Shown: positions 28,948-37,526 of the stretch, piece after piece
Position numbering within the stretch: position 1 is the first letter of the stretch
Layout: the number at the start of each line of letters is the position of its first letter
NCBI RefSeq assembly: GCF_024494595.1
Contig: NZ_JANHDI010000002.1
Location: 248,001 to 312,000, forward strand
Origin: Halobellus rarus
Lineage (GTDB): Archaea > Halobacteriota > Halobacteria > Halobacteriales > Haloferacaceae
Direction of reading: 5' to 3'
Length of the DNA: 64,000 bases
The notes under the pieces: model-generated
What the model was told of the DNA's origin: nothing
Seen by the model: the letters and a program-made list of their open reading frames with translations, nothing else
Databases searched by the model: none
Position numbers and translations under genes: made by a program

Positions 28948-30021
28948 ATGAACGACGAAGCCGTCCGCGAGCGTCTCCGCTCGGTTTCGGACCCCGATCT
29001 CGGCGACGACATCGTCTCGCTCGGACTCGTCAACGCCGTCGACGTCGACGAGGACGCCGGAATCGTGCGGATATCGCTGGCACTCGGCGCGCCCTACTCC
29101 CCTTCGGAGACGGAGATCGCGAGCGACGTGCGCGAGGCGCTCGCAGACACCGGCTACGAGATCGATCTCACGGCGCGAATCCCATCCGAGGTCGACCCCG
29201 ACGAGGACGTGCTCCCGGGCGTCGAGAACGTGATCGCGGTCGCGAGCGGGAAGGGCGGCGTCGGCAAGTCGACCGTCGCGGTCAACCTCGCGGCGGGGCT
29301 CTCGGAGCTCGGCGCGCGCGTCGGGCTGTTCGACGCGGACGTCTACGGGCCGAACGTCCCGCGGATGGTCGGTGCAGACGAGGCCCCGCAGGCGACGGGT
29401 GAGGAGACGATTATTCCCCCCGAAAAGTACGGGGTGAAGCTGATGTCGATGGCCTTCCTCGTCGGCGAGGACGATCCGGTCATCTGGCGCGGCCCGATGG
29501 TCCACCAGCTGCTCACCCAACTCGTCGAGGACGTCGAGTGGGGCGACCTCGATTATCTCGTTCTGGACCTCCCGCCGGGGACCGGCGACACCCAGTTGAC
29601 CGTCCTGCAGACGCTGCCGCTCACGGGCGCGGTGATCGTCACGACGCCCCAGGACGTCGCCGTCGACGACGCGCGGAAGGGTCTGGAGATGTTCGGCAAG
29701 CACGACACGAACGTCCTCGGCATCGTCGAGAACATGGCGTCGTTCCGGTGTCCCGACTGCGGATCGACGCACGACATCTTCGGGGCGGGCGGCGGCGAGG
29801 CGTTCGCCGCCGAGAACGACCTCCCCTTCCTCGGATCCATCCCGCTCGACCCGTCGGTTCGCGACGGCGGCGACGGCGGCGAACCGATCGTCCTCGACGA
29901 CGGCGAGACGGCCGACGCGTTCCGCGTGATGACCGAGAGCGCGGCCGATATGGCCGGCGTGGTCCGACGCCGTGAGGCGTCGCGTCGGAACGCCTCGGCC
30001 GGCCGGTCGCCGCGGGAGTGA
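28948..30021 (+). CDS. Mrp/NBP35-family Fe-S cluster carrier ATPase
   Basis: A 357-residue protein. Residues 1-80 are a DUF59/MIP18 domain (VRERLRSVSDPDLGDDIVSLGLVNAV). The P-loop ATPase follows with the deviant Walker A GKGGVGKST, the DADVYGPNVPRM switch, LDLPPGTGDTQLT and a CxxC pair in FRCPDCGSTHDIFG that can hold a bridging Fe-S cluster between two subunits. It probably carries Fe-S clusters to apoproteins. A CTTAT box about 26 nt upstream supports the ATG at 28948. It is divergent from moaA, whose product is a two-cluster Fe-S enzyme, and close to a UDG that also needs a cluster. Confidence 0.92.
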   Translation: MNDEAVRERLRSVSDPDLGDDIVSLGLVNAVDVDEDAGIVRISLALGAPYSPSETEIASDVREALADTGYEIDLTARIPSEVDPDEDVLPGVENVIAVASGKGGVGKSTVAVNLAAGLSELGARVGLFDADVYGPNVPRMVGADEAPQATGEETIIPPEKYGVKLMSMAFLVGEDDPVIWRGPMVHQLLTQLVEDVEWGDLDYLVLDLPPGTGDTQLTVLQTLPLTGAVIVTTPQDVAVDDARKGLEMFGKHDTNVLGIVENMASFRCPDCGSTHDIFGAGGGEAFAAENDLPFLGSIPLDPSVRDGGDGGEPIVLDDGETADAFRVMTESAADMAGVVRRREASRRNASAGRSPRE

Positions 30022-30023
30022 GT

Positions 30024-30659
30024 ATGGACGCCGAACAGGACTCCCTGGCGAACCCGTTCAGTATGGACGAGGCGTGTCGGAACTGCGAGGGTCTCTGCGA
30101 CGTCCGGTCGAACGTCGTCCACGGCTACGGCGACGTCGGCGGAGAGTTCCTCTTCGTCGCCGAACGTCCCCACGTCGGGGCCGACGAGACGGGCGTCCCG
30201 TTCACCGGCGACCCGGCGGGCGAACGACTTCAGCGGATCCTGGGGGAACTCGGCTTCGCGCGCTCGCCGCCCGATGCCGACGACCCCGAGTTACAGAACG
30301 CCTTTCTCACCTATCTCACGCGGTGTCGACACCCCGAGCGGCCGCCGACCGACGAGGAGGTCCGGACCTGTGAACCGTACCTCAACGCGGAGATCCGGAT
30401 GATCAACCCCGAGATCATCGTCCCGATCGGCCAGCGGACGCTGGACGCGCTCGCGACGGACTACACGACGAACCGGCCGGGCGACGTCGAGGTCGCCGAG
30501 GCGCACGCGACGACCGTCAGGGGACGGGGTTTCGAACTCGTGCCGATGCTCGAACTGGAGTCTCAGACCGACGAGCAGACCGCGGCGTTCGTCGACCACC
30601 TGCTGGAGAACGTCTTCGCTCGCGACTACCGCCAGACGAAGGGTCGTCGCGGACGCTGA
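30024..30659 (+). CDS. Uracil-DNA glycosylase, Fe-S type family
   Basis: A 211-residue uracil-DNA glycosylase superfamily protein that removes uracil from DNA. Four cysteines suited to a 4Fe-4S cluster are Cys18 and Cys21 (CRNC) and Cys101 and Cys116. Motif A appears as AERPHVGADETGVPFTGDPAGERL and is less canonical than the usual GEAPG form, so the exact family (4 or 5) is uncertain. The gene follows the Mrp ATPase at once: a GTG at 30018 would overlap its stop, and the ATG at 30024 is the start I prefer. Confidence 0.82.
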   Translation: MDAEQDSLANPFSMDEACRNCEGLCDVRSNVVHGYGDVGGEFLFVAERPHVGADETGVPFTGDPAGERLQRILGELGFARSPPDADDPELQNAFLTYLTRCRHPERPPTDEEVRTCEPYLNAEIRMINPEIIVPIGQRTLDALATDYTTNRPGDVEVAEAHATTVRGRGFELVPMLELESQTDEQTAAFVDHLLENVFARDYRQTKGRRGR

Positions 30660-30788
30660 CAGTCGGTCCCGGCCGCGCGGCCCCGAGTCGACGAGAATCC
30701 GAGTCGACGAAGGTATCGCGTCCGCGACGGCGGGAGCTCCGGGGTCCGAAAACGTCGGGTTCAAGAGCGACGGCGGCCGAGAGGAAGT

Positions 30789-31553
30789 ATGACCGTCGTC
30801 GCCGTTTTGGCCGACCCGCCGCGTCCGGGACTCGCGCTGCCGCGACTCGCGGAGACGAGCCCGCTTTCGGAAGTCGCAGCCGCGGAGCTCTCGGAGGCGA
30901 TGCTCCGTGACACCCTCCGCGCAGTCGAGCGGTCCGGGGGCGACCTGCTCGTGAACTACCGCCCGGACGACCTGCTTCCCGAGTCCGCCGTCGATCCCGA
31001 GGAACCCTCCGAGGACGCGCTCAAATCGATCGCCGCTGACGTCCTCGACGATCCCGCGGCGGCGCGCTTCGAGGTCCAGGTCGGCTCGACGTTCTCCGCG
31101 CGCGCCGGCAACACGGTGAGTCACCTGCTCGGCGAGGAGGGCGTGCAGTCGGCCGCGGTGCTCCGCGGCGACGCGCCGTTCGTGCTCCGCTCGACGATCG
31201 ATTCCGCGGCGATGAAGCTCCGATCCCACGACGTTGTCCTCGGTCCCTCGACGGACGGCCGCGTCTACTACGCCGGGTTCAAAGCCCCGATCGACTTCGA
31301 GGGGGCCTTCGCCGCGCCCGAGGCGGAGACGCTCGTCGACCGCGCGAACGACGCCGACCGCGACGTCGGCTTCTTGGGGATGCAGCCGACGGTCCGGACG
31401 GGATCGGATCTCGCGACGCTGGTCTCGACGATCCGCGCGCGCTGGCAGGCCGGGCGCGTCGTCCCCGAGCGGACGGCGGAGTTCGTCGTCGACAACGGGC
31501 TCGCGGTCGTCGCCGACGACGCGGGCGACGGACTGCGACTCGTCCGGGAGTAA
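30789..31553 (+). CDS. DUF2064-like (GT-A fold) protein
   Basis: A 254-residue protein. The N-terminus TVVAVLADPPRPGLALPRLAETSPLSEVAAAELSEAMLRDTLRAVE, followed by DVVLGPSTDGRVYYAGFKAPIDF, resembles the DUF2064 / glycosyltransferase A branch, where the second segment would correspond to the GPSxDGGYYLIG loop. The DxD metal motif of active glycosyltransferases is not clear, so a non-catalytic or different nucleotidyl-transfer role is possible. It stands alone just upstream of tRNA-Ser(UGA). Confidence 0.6.
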   Translation: MTVVAVLADPPRPGLALPRLAETSPLSEVAAAELSEAMLRDTLRAVERSGGDLLVNYRPDDLLPESAVDPEEPSEDALKSIAADVLDDPAAARFEVQVGSTFSARAGNTVSHLLGEEGVQSAAVLRGDAPFVLRSTIDSAAMKLRSHDVVLGPSTDGRVYYAGFKAPIDFEGAFAAPEAETLVDRANDADRDVGFLGMQPTVRTGSDLATLVSTIRARWQAGRVVPERTAEFVVDNGLAVVADDAGDGLRLVRE

Positions 31554-31616
31554 TCCGGTAGTCGCGTCGGAAGCGACCGACAAGTCTTAGATGCCGGGTC
31601 GGAAACTACCGGGCGC

Positions 31617-31700
31617 GGTGGGATGGCAGAGCGGCCTATTGCGCCTGCCTTGAAAGCAGGTATCCTCACGGATTCCTGGGTTCAAATCCCAGTCCCACCG
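31617..31700 (+). tRNA. tRNA-Ser (anticodon UGA)
   Basis: The acceptor arm is GGTGGGA/TCCCACC with discriminator G. The anticodon arm CCTGC-CTTGAAA-GCAGG gives anticodon TGA (UGA). The long variable arm fits a class II tRNA, and the T arm is CTGGG-TTCAAAT-CCCAG. CCA is not encoded. Its last 22 nt are repeated 148 bp downstream. Confidence 0.95.
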
Positions 31701-31720
31701 CATATTGTCACGAACTTCCG

Positions 31721-31739
31721 CGAGCACCTCGTGTGCTCG
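31721..31739. repeat. Perfect hairpin behind tRNA-Ser(UGA)
   Basis: CGAGCAC and GTGCTCG are perfect inverted copies separated by five bases. The hairpin starts 21 nt after the tRNA and could act in 3' processing or termination, or belong to the T-arm repeat cluster. Confidence 0.5.
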
Positions 31740-31767
31740 CCACCCGTGAGTGACTCTCGCGGATACG

Positions 31768-31781
31768 CTGGGATTTGAGCC
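31768..31781 (-). repeat. Inverted partial copy of the tRNA-Ser T arm
   Basis: CTGGGATTTGAGCC reads on the minus strand as a T-arm fragment (TCAAATCCCAG), the same core as in the tRNA-Ser(UGA) gene 68 bp upstream but in opposite orientation. Confidence 0.5.
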
Positions 31782-31826
31782 CTGCCAGTCGCGCGCAGCG
31801 AGGAACGAGCGAGCACGTCTGGCTCC

Positions 31827-31848
31827 GGTTCAAATCCCAGTCCCACCG
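31827..31848 (+). repeat. Direct copy of the 3' end of tRNA-Ser(UGA)
   Basis: These 22 bases are identical to 31679-31700, the T loop through the discriminator of tRNA-Ser(UGA). Exact duplication of a tRNA 3' end is the usual trace of tyrosine-recombinase integration or excision. Only 148 bp separate the copies, so no element remains between them. Confidence 0.8.
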
Positions 31849-31890
31849 TCTCAAGTGCGCGAGCGACAGCGAGCGCGATTGTCGGTCCGA

Positions 31891-31902
31891 TGGGATTTGA
31901 AT
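31891..31902 (-). repeat. Second inverted partial T-arm copy
   Basis: TGGGATTTGAAT is a minus-strand fragment of the same T-arm core (TTCAAATCCCA). It lies 43 bp behind the direct copy and 62 bp before the next gene. Confidence 0.4.
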
Positions 31903-31963
31903 CAGGGAACGTCGCTGCCGACAGATGCGTAACGGCTTTGCCGTGGCTCCACAACACGCGGGT

Positions 31964-32284
31964 ATGGACTGGCCACACGACCCCGACAGCGAAGCGGGCT
32001 CCGAGGGCAGACGCAAGTACGGCCACGCGGTGATCGCAAAGAAGGTCGACGAGGAGGAGGACTTCCCGCTCTCTCGCGACGAGTTCGTCGAGGAGTACGG
32101 CGACCACCCCGTTCGACTGGACTACGAGCGCGTCGTCTCCGTCGCGGAGATCTTCGAGCACGTCGAGCCCGACGAGTTCGAGGACTTCGTCGCGTTCCAC
32201 CAGGCGGTCGGCCGAGCGATGCGCGAGAACGACTACTGGTTCTACGAGGGCGCAGCGCAGTTCGTCGACGCGAACGAGGCCTGA
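31964..32284 (+). CDS. Short conserved haloarchaeal protein (DUF5785-like)
   Basis: A 106-residue acidic soluble protein starting MDWPHDPDSEAGSEGRRKYGHAVIAKKVDEEEDFPLS. The central part is DEFVEEYGDHPVRLDYERVVSVAEIFEHVEPDEFEDFVAFHQAVGRAM. It matches my memory of a small haloarchaea-restricted family, probably DUF5785, with no known function. The ATG at 31964 begins the conserved MDWP motif. Confidence is good that it is a gene and low on the family number. Confidence 0.7.
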   Translation: MDWPHDPDSEAGSEGRRKYGHAVIAKKVDEEEDFPLSRDEFVEEYGDHPVRLDYERVVSVAEIFEHVEPDEFEDFVAFHQAVGRAMRENDYWFYEGAAQFVDANEA

Positions 32285-32332
32285 CCGGACACGTCCGTTC
32301 TGACGTCTATATAAACAAGTAGGCGATCCGTG

Positions 32333-34600
32333 TCAGCGACCGCTGCCGAACAGCCGCTCCCACAGCGAGCGTGCGGACGGCCGCTCGGTCAGTAGCACCG
32401 GCGTGTCGAGGGCCTGGATGGTGTCGTACACGAGCGAGCCGCGGATGATGCGCGACAGCAGTCCCCGTTCGGTTGCCCCGACGATCACCAGGCTGTACTC
32501 GGAGCCGATCTCGCCGATCAACGTCTCGACGTCGCCCGTCTCGACGCGGAGGTCCGCGTCCGCCAACCCGTGACCGCCCGCCCACTCGGTCAGGAACTCC
32601 CGTCCGGCGTCCTCTTCACCCGCGTCGACGATATGTAGCAGTGACACGTCGACCCCGAGAGTCTCCCGGAGCCCGCGGGCGACCTCCGCGGAGAGGTCCG
32701 ACGACGGACCGCCGGCGGTCGGAACGAGCACGTCCGAGAGGTCCAACCCCTCTCCGTCCAACACGAGGAAGTCACAGGGGAGGTCGTGGGTGAGTTCGTC
32801 GAGGGTCCCCTCGGCGCGTCCGCCCGCGAACTGCGTTCCGCCGTAGCCCATCACGACGGTGTCGGCGTCGTTCGACCGCGCGGCGTCGAACACCTCTTCG
32901 ACGCCGCGGTGTGAGAGGATCGTCTTCGTTTCGATGGGCACGTCGAACGTCTCGGCGTCCGCCTTCGCTGCCGCGAGGAGTTCCGAGGAGGACGCGTCGA
33001 TCCGATCCCTGTTCTCCGCGGCGGTGTCGAGCGCCGTTTGGTCCGGGACGGTGACGATGTGCGTCGCGAGCACGCGGCCGCCCTTGTGCTGGGCGAGCGC
33101 GCCGGCGAGCGTGATGAGGTCGCTCTCGGTTCGCGGATTCGCCACCGCGACCATGATCGTCGGTCCCTCGTTCCCGGTCGGCGCGACCGCGTTCGCGGCC
33201 TCGACGACCTGGTCCGGAAGCTCCTCCTCGCGCGTTCGAATGTAGTCCGAGAGCACGCCCTGATGCGGCGTTTTGTTCCGAGCGTACACGAAGTACCAGG
33301 CCACGGCGACGACGACGAATCCGCCGGAGAGCGCGATCTCCAGACTGTCCATGAACGCGACGAGTCCGAGCGACAGCACCGCTCCGAGTATCGGCGTGAG
33401 CGGGTACAGCGGCACCCTGAAGTCCGGATCGTACTCGGGGACGTCGGCCTCCCGGAAGACGATCAACCCGACGTTCATCAGCGCGTACACGATGAGGTGG
33501 AGCACGCTGGCCGCCTTCGCGAGCACTTCGATGTCGCGACCGAGGAACGCGATGAAGACGATGATGAGCGCTCCGGTCACGAGGATCGAGCGGTAGGGCG
33601 TCGCGTAGTTCGGGTGGATCTCGTTGAGCCAGTTCGTGACGATCTTGTCACGGCCCATCGCGAAGTTGATCCGGGCCGACGCGAGAATCGACGCGTTGGC
33701 CGAAGACGCCGTCGCCAGGAGCGCGCCGACGGTCATCACGGCCGCCGCGGCTCCAGCGACACCGCCGACCGGTCCGATCGAGGAGGGGAACGCGATCTCC
33801 GCCGCCTGCGCGACCGGCGCGTCCTGACTGAGTTCGGGCCACGGGATGATCCCGAGCATCGTCGTCACGAGGATGGCGTATATCACGGTGACGATGGCGA
33901 CGCTCCCGATGATGGCGATGGGGAGGTTTCGCCCCGGGTTCTTCAGTTCCTCGGCGACGGTCGCGATCTTCGCGTAGCCGAGGAACGAGACGAACACGAG
34001 CGCCGTCGCGGGCAGGATGACGCCGGAGCCCTGCGGGGTGAGGCCACCCGAACCGGCCAGCGTCTGATAGTCGAAGGAGAAGAAGCCCGCAAGCGCGAAC
34101 ACGGTGAGGATCGAGAGCAGCACGAAGACGATGACGGTTTGGATACCGCCGGTCTCCTTCGCTCCGATGTAGTTCACGGTCACGAAAATAAGGCCCGCGA
34201 TGAGTGCACCGAGCTGAATCGGGTTGAGGAACCCGATCTCGGGCAACCCGACGAACACGGCGAGATACTGGCCGAATCCGATACAGTAGAACGCGGACGC
34301 GAAAGCCAGCCCCATCCAGTCACCCATTCCGGCGATCGATCCGAACATCGGACCCAGCGACTTGTTGATGTAGTAGTAGCCGCCACCGGCCTTCGGCATC
34401 GCCGTGCCGAGTTCGGAGACCGAGAGCGCGTTCACCATCGCGATCACTCCGCCGACGACGAAGGAGACGACGACGATGGGCCCCGCCGCGTTCGCCGCGA
34501 CGCCCGGCAGAACGAAGATACCGGCCCCGATCATCGTCCCGATGCCGATCGTCATCGCCGAGACGAGACCGAGGTCCTTGGCGAGTTCGTCCTCGCTCAT
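32333..34600 (-). CDS. APC-family permease fused to two universal stress domains
   Basis: A 755-residue fusion. Residues about 8-450 are an amino acid/polyamine/cation (APC) transporter with about 12 membrane segments, including LGLVSAMTIGIGTMIGAGIFVLPG as the first. Residues about 475-600 and 610-735 are two UspA-like domains (TIMVAVANPRTESDLITLAGAL; VVMGYGGTQFAGGRAEGTLDELTHDLPCDFLVL). Such APC-Usp fusions are common in haloarchaea; the stress domains probably regulate the permease by nucleotide binding. The start codon overlaps the stop of a stand-alone Usp gene (ATGA), so all three stress domains are made together. Substrate unknown. Confidence 0.9.
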   Translation of the reverse strand: MSEDELAKDLGLVSAMTIGIGTMIGAGIFVLPGVAANAAGPIVVVSFVVGGVIAMVNALSVSELGTAMPKAGGGYYYINKSLGPMFGSIAGMGDWMGLAFASAFYCIGFGQYLAVFVGLPEIGFLNPIQLGALIAGLIFVTVNYIGAKETGGIQTVIVFVLLSILTVFALAGFFSFDYQTLAGSGGLTPQGSGVILPATALVFVSFLGYAKIATVAEELKNPGRNLPIAIIGSVAIVTVIYAILVTTMLGIIPWPELSQDAPVAQAAEIAFPSSIGPVGGVAGAAAAVMTVGALLATASSANASILASARINFAMGRDKIVTNWLNEIHPNYATPYRSILVTGALIIVFIAFLGRDIEVLAKAASVLHLIVYALMNVGLIVFREADVPEYDPDFRVPLYPLTPILGAVLSLGLVAFMDSLEIALSGGFVVVAVAWYFVYARNKTPHQGVLSDYIRTREEELPDQVVEAANAVAPTGNEGPTIMVAVANPRTESDLITLAGALAQHKGGRVLATHIVTVPDQTALDTAAENRDRIDASSSELLAAAKADAETFDVPIETKTILSHRGVEEVFDAARSNDADTVVMGYGGTQFAGGRAEGTLDELTHDLPCDFLVLDGEGLDLSDVLVPTAGGPSSDLSAEVARGLRETLGVDVSLLHIVDAGEEDAGREFLTEWAGGHGLADADLRVETGDVETLIGEIGSEYSLVIVGATERGLLSRIIRGSLVYDTIQALDTPVLLTERPSARSLWERLFGSGR

Positions 34601-35037
34601 TCGTCGGAATCCTCGCGCGGGAGCGCGATGACGGGGCACTCCGCATCCGAGACCAATTTGATAGAGAGATCGCCCGAGAGGAACCTCGTGAGTCGGTTCC
34701 CGCCCCGAGCGCGGTACGCGATAGCGGTTGCACCCACGTCGTCGGCCACGTCGAAGATCGCGCCGACGACGTCCCGGGCGTACGCGGTGTGGTCCTCGGC
34801 GTCGGGGAAGACCGTCCGAACCGCGGCATACGATTCCCTGGCCACCTCCTCGGACTGTTCGACGGGCGTCTTGTCGGGTGCTCCATCCGCCTTCTCGACG
34901 ACGTGAAGCGCCGTCACCCGATCCGGACCGTACGGTTCGAGCGCGGCCGCAGTCGCCAGCGCGTCCTCCTCGTGCGCCACCGGCAGGAGCACGTGGGCGA
35001 GCAACTCGCGTTGTTCGTCCGCTGGAGTACTATTCAT
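34597..35037 (-). CDS. Universal stress protein coupled to the APC permease
   Basis: A 146-residue UspA-like protein with VLLPVAHEEDALATAAALEPYGPDRVTALHVVEKADGAPDKT, DVVGAIFDVADDVGATAIAYRARGGNRLTRFLSGDLSIKLVSDAECPVIAL. The G-x2-G-x9-G(S/D) pattern is recognisable. A TTTTAA box at 35061-35066 on this strand sits 24-29 nt before the ATG at 35037, which I prefer to two upstream ATGs. It overlaps the APC-Usp gene by ATGA. Confidence 0.85.
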   Translation of the reverse strand: MNSTPADEQRELLAHVLLPVAHEEDALATAAALEPYGPDRVTALHVVEKADGAPDKTPVEQSEEVARESYAAVRTVFPDAEDHTAYARDVVGAIFDVADDVGATAIAYRARGGNRLTRFLSGDLSIKLVSDAECPVIALPREDSDE

Positions 35038-35060
35038 AACGGCCATTACCCAGGCCTCGG

Positions 35061-35066
35061 TTAAAA
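35061..35066 (-). promoter_or_regulatory. TATA box of the Usp/APC operon
   Basis: TTTTAA on the minus strand 24-29 nt upstream of the ATG at 35037 fits a leaderless transcript covering the Usp and APC-Usp genes. Confidence 0.5.
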
Positions 35067-35128
35067 CCAGTTTGATGTCCAATACCGACGGCTTCCGGAC
35101 AGCCCGGTCACCGGGACGTCCGGCGCGA

Positions 35129-35527
35129 TCAGATCGCCGCCACCCACGCCCGGTAGTCGTCCTCGCGACCGTACACGTCGCGGAACATCCGATCGGCGAA
35201 CGCCGCCAGTCGGTTGGCGTCCGAGCGCGCCGTGATCCGGACGTTCGTCGCCTCGGCCTCCTCGGGAGATTCTAACTGGTCGATCCGAAACGCGGGGAAG
35301 TCGTCGACGACGTCGTTCAGCCGATCCAGTTCGTCGTCAGTGACGTCGACGTTGAACGTGCTCTCGGCGAACTGCACCCACGGTGCGGGCGAGTCCTCGC
35401 CGTCGATTTCGGGGTCGTGTTCGGCTTCGAGGGTCAGGAAGGCGCTCGCGCGCGTCCGGTGGGCGGCGATGGCGTCCGCGAACAGCTTCTGCCGCTCACG
35501 AGGGTCGTCGGCGTCGAATCTGGTCAT
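35129..35527 (-). CDS. Conserved haloarchaeal hypothetical protein
   Basis: A 132-residue acidic protein starting MTRFDADDPRERQKLFADAIAAHRTRASAFLTLEAEH. It contains the strand-rich stretch PWVQFAESTFNVDVTDDELDRLNDVVDDFPAFRIDQLESPEEAEATNVRITARSDANRLAAFADRMFRDVYG. No membrane segment, metal site or nucleotide motif is visible. The frame is open far upstream, across adk and DUF106, but that part is an antisense artefact; the ATG at 35527 begins haloarchaeal-style acidic sequence. Function unknown. Confidence 0.65.
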   Translation of the reverse strand: MTRFDADDPRERQKLFADAIAAHRTRASAFLTLEAEHDPEIDGEDSPAPWVQFAESTFNVDVTDDELDRLNDVVDDFPAFRIDQLESPEEAEATNVRITARSDANRLAAFADRMFRDVYGREDDYRAWVAAI

Positions 35528-35678
35528 ACCGCCCGTTTCAGCCCGCACGGGTGAAAAGTCGCCGATTGCGAGGCAGAGACCGACCCGGACACGACGAGTA
35601 CGGGGAAGAGACTGACGCGGAGACGAGCGGCCGCGCGCGAACCGCGGATCCGGCGCGCGTAGACACATTTCTTCAACG

Positions 35679-35684
35679 TTATAC
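35679..35684 (+). promoter_or_regulatory. TATA box of adk
   Basis: TTATAC lies 24-29 nt before the adk ATG at 35708, the normal leaderless spacing. Confidence 0.5.
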
Positions 35685-35707
35685 GGGCGGACGCAGACTG
35701 GTGCGAT

Positions 35708-36346
35708 ATGGGCAAGCACATCCTGCTTCTGGGCCCGCCGGGCGCCGGGAAGGGAACGCAGTCGAAGCGACTCGCCGACGAGTTCGACCTCGAACACGTG
35801 ACGACCGGCGACGCGCTCCGCGCCAACAAGGAGATGGACATCAGCGAGATGGACACCGAATACGACACGCCGGGCGCGTACATGGACGCCGGCGAGCTCG
35901 TCCCCGACGAGGTCGTCAACGCCATCGTCGAGGAGGCGCTCTCCAGCGCCGACGGCTACGTCCTCGACGGCTACCCGCGCAACCTCGAACAGGCCGAGGA
36001 GCTCTCCGGCATGACCGACCTCGACGCCGTCGTCTACCTCTCGGTCGACAACGACGAACTCGTCGACCGGCTGACGGGCCGCCGCGTCTGTCCCGACTGC
36101 GGCGCGAGCTACCACGTCGAGTTCGAACCGCCGGAGGAGTCCGGCGTCTGCGACGAGTGCGGGGCCGAACTCGTCCAGCGCGACGACGACACCGAGGAGA
36201 CCGTCCGCGAGCGCCTCCGCGTCTACGAGGAGAACACCGCGCCGGTCGTCGAACACTACCGCGAGGAGGGGATCCTCGTCGAGGTCGACGGCGAGGGCAC
36301 GCCGGACGAGGTCTTCGAGGCCATCGCCGACGTCGTCGATCAATAG
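35708..36346 (+). CDS. adk: Adenylate kinase
   Basis: A 212-residue bacterial-type adenylate kinase (ATP + AMP to 2 ADP). The P-loop is [15 protein letters not shown] at residues 9-23, the NMP-binding region contains TTGDALRA, and [11 protein letters not shown] is the AMP-contacting segment. The LID domain carries four cysteines, CPDC and CDEC (about residues 128-155), for zinc. It starts the adk - DUF106 - cmk - cbf5 block that in many archaea continues from secY; secY is not in this window. Confidence 0.97.
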   Translation: MGKHILLLGPPGAGKGTQSKRLADEFDLEHVTTGDALRANKEMDISEMDTEYDTPGAYMDAGELVPDEVVNAIVEEALSSADGYVLDGYPRNLEQAEELSGMTDLDAVVYLSVDNDELVDRLTGRRVCPDCGASYHVEFEPPEESGVCDECGAELVQRDDDTEETVRERLRVYEENTAPVVEHYREEGILVEVDGEGTPDEVFEAIADVVDQ

Positions 36347-36490
36347 CGAACCACGGAGTAGACAGCCATCGAAACGCTGGGACCGCGCTGCAAACGGCCG
36401 AATCAGGTTTTTGGCTACTGCGCCGCGTAGCCCGTGCTGCCGCGGGGAGAGTAAAAGGTTCATTACCGATGGGGGGCTACCTCGGGGTAG

Positions 36491-37423
36491 ATGCCACGAA
36501 TCGAATCGAAGGTTCGCACCCTCGTCGACGACGACGGGATGCGTGAGGCCGTCGAGACGGTCCTCGACCGGACCGACGACGGCGAGGACGAGGTCAGGTG
36601 GCTCGACGTGAAGGGCGACATCACGTCCGGCCAGTGGGGTCGCCTCATCGAGAAAGAAGTGCTCGTCGAGGGCGAGGAAGGGTTCCGCGTCGCCGACGCC
36701 GAGGCGACGCGGGCGGGCCTCGAACCCGCATCGAGCGGGGGCACCGGCGCGACGGCGACGTCGGGGAGCGTCACCGAGGTTCCCGACGACGACGAGTCCT
36801 CGTGGTCGAAGTACGACAAGGGGGCGGCGCTCGTCACCGTCGGCCTCTTCGTGGGCTACTCGTGGAAGCCGCTCCGGGACCTCATCGGGACCGTGATGGA
36901 CGTCGCGCTCGGGCCGCTCGGAGAGATGCTTCCCTTCTACGCCGTCGTGATGATCCTCGCGCTCGCGACGGGGCTGTACTCGACGTTGTTGCAGGCGAAC
37001 CTGATGAATATGGACAAGATGTCCGCCTACCAGGAGCGAATGAAGGACATCCAGGAGCGCCGCAAGGAGGCCAAGGAGGCCGGCGACGACGACGCCCTCG
37101 ACGCGATCCAGGAAGAGCAGATGGACGCGATGGGCGACCAGCTCGGGATGTTCAAAGAGCAGTTCCGCCCGATGGTGTGGATTATGTTCCTCACCATTCC
37201 GGTGTTCCTGTGGATGTACTGGGCGATCGGAGTCGGTCAGAACGCGACCGCGCACGTCCCGCTCGACCCGCTGGTGCTCCCGCTCCGCGGCCAGGTCGGG
37301 TGGACCGATTCGGTCATCGGTCCGATCCAGGCGTGGATCGTCTGGTACTTCCTCTGCTCGATGGGGTTCACCCAGATCATCCGCAAGAGCCTGAACATCG
37401 ACATCTCGCCGACGACGAGCTGA
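36491..37423 (+). CDS. DUF106 (EMC3/TMCO1-type, YidC-superfamily) membrane protein
   Basis: A 310-residue membrane protein. Residues 1-95 are soluble and acidic ([50 protein letters not shown]). Then come a membrane segment, [31 protein letters not shown], a charged coiled coil ([35 protein letters not shown]) and two more segments ([18 protein letters not shown] and the C-terminal helix). This is the DUF106 layout, archaeal relatives of EMC3/TMCO1 and YidC/Oxa1 thought to help insert membrane proteins. Its place between adk and cmk, near where secY usually lies, fits that role. Confidence 0.9.
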   Translation: MPRIESKVRTLVDDDGMREAVETVLDRTDDGEDEVRWLDVKGDITSGQWGRLIEKEVLVEGEEGFRVADAEATRAGLEPASSGGTGATATSGSVTEVPDDDESSWSKYDKGAALVTVGLFVGYSWKPLRDLIGTVMDVALGPLGEMLPFYAVVMILALATGLYSTLLQANLMNMDKMSAYQERMKDIQERRKEAKEAGDDDALDAIQEEQMDAMGDQLGMFKEQFRPMVWIMFLTIPVFLWMYWAIGVGQNATAHVPLDPLVLPLRGQVGWTDSVIGPIQAWIVWYFLCSMGFTQIIRKSLNIDISPTTS

Positions 37424-37526
37424 TCGGCGAACCGTCCTCCAACCAGACTCCGATCCGGTCGGCGGATCGCTCTCGCCGACGGGGCGCAAAGACAACCTCT
37501 TTTACCCGCCTTCCCGCAGGGAGAGT

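Noticed and set aside
31617-31848. A complete integrated element between the tRNA-Ser end and its direct copy
   Set aside because: Only 148 bp separate the copies, with no integrase gene. At most it is a scar.
35129-37495. A 788-codon open frame on the minus strand across adk and the DUF106 gene
   Set aside because: Only the last 132 codons (35129-35527) look like a real protein. The rest lies antisense to two well-conserved genes and is an artefact of high-GC third positions.
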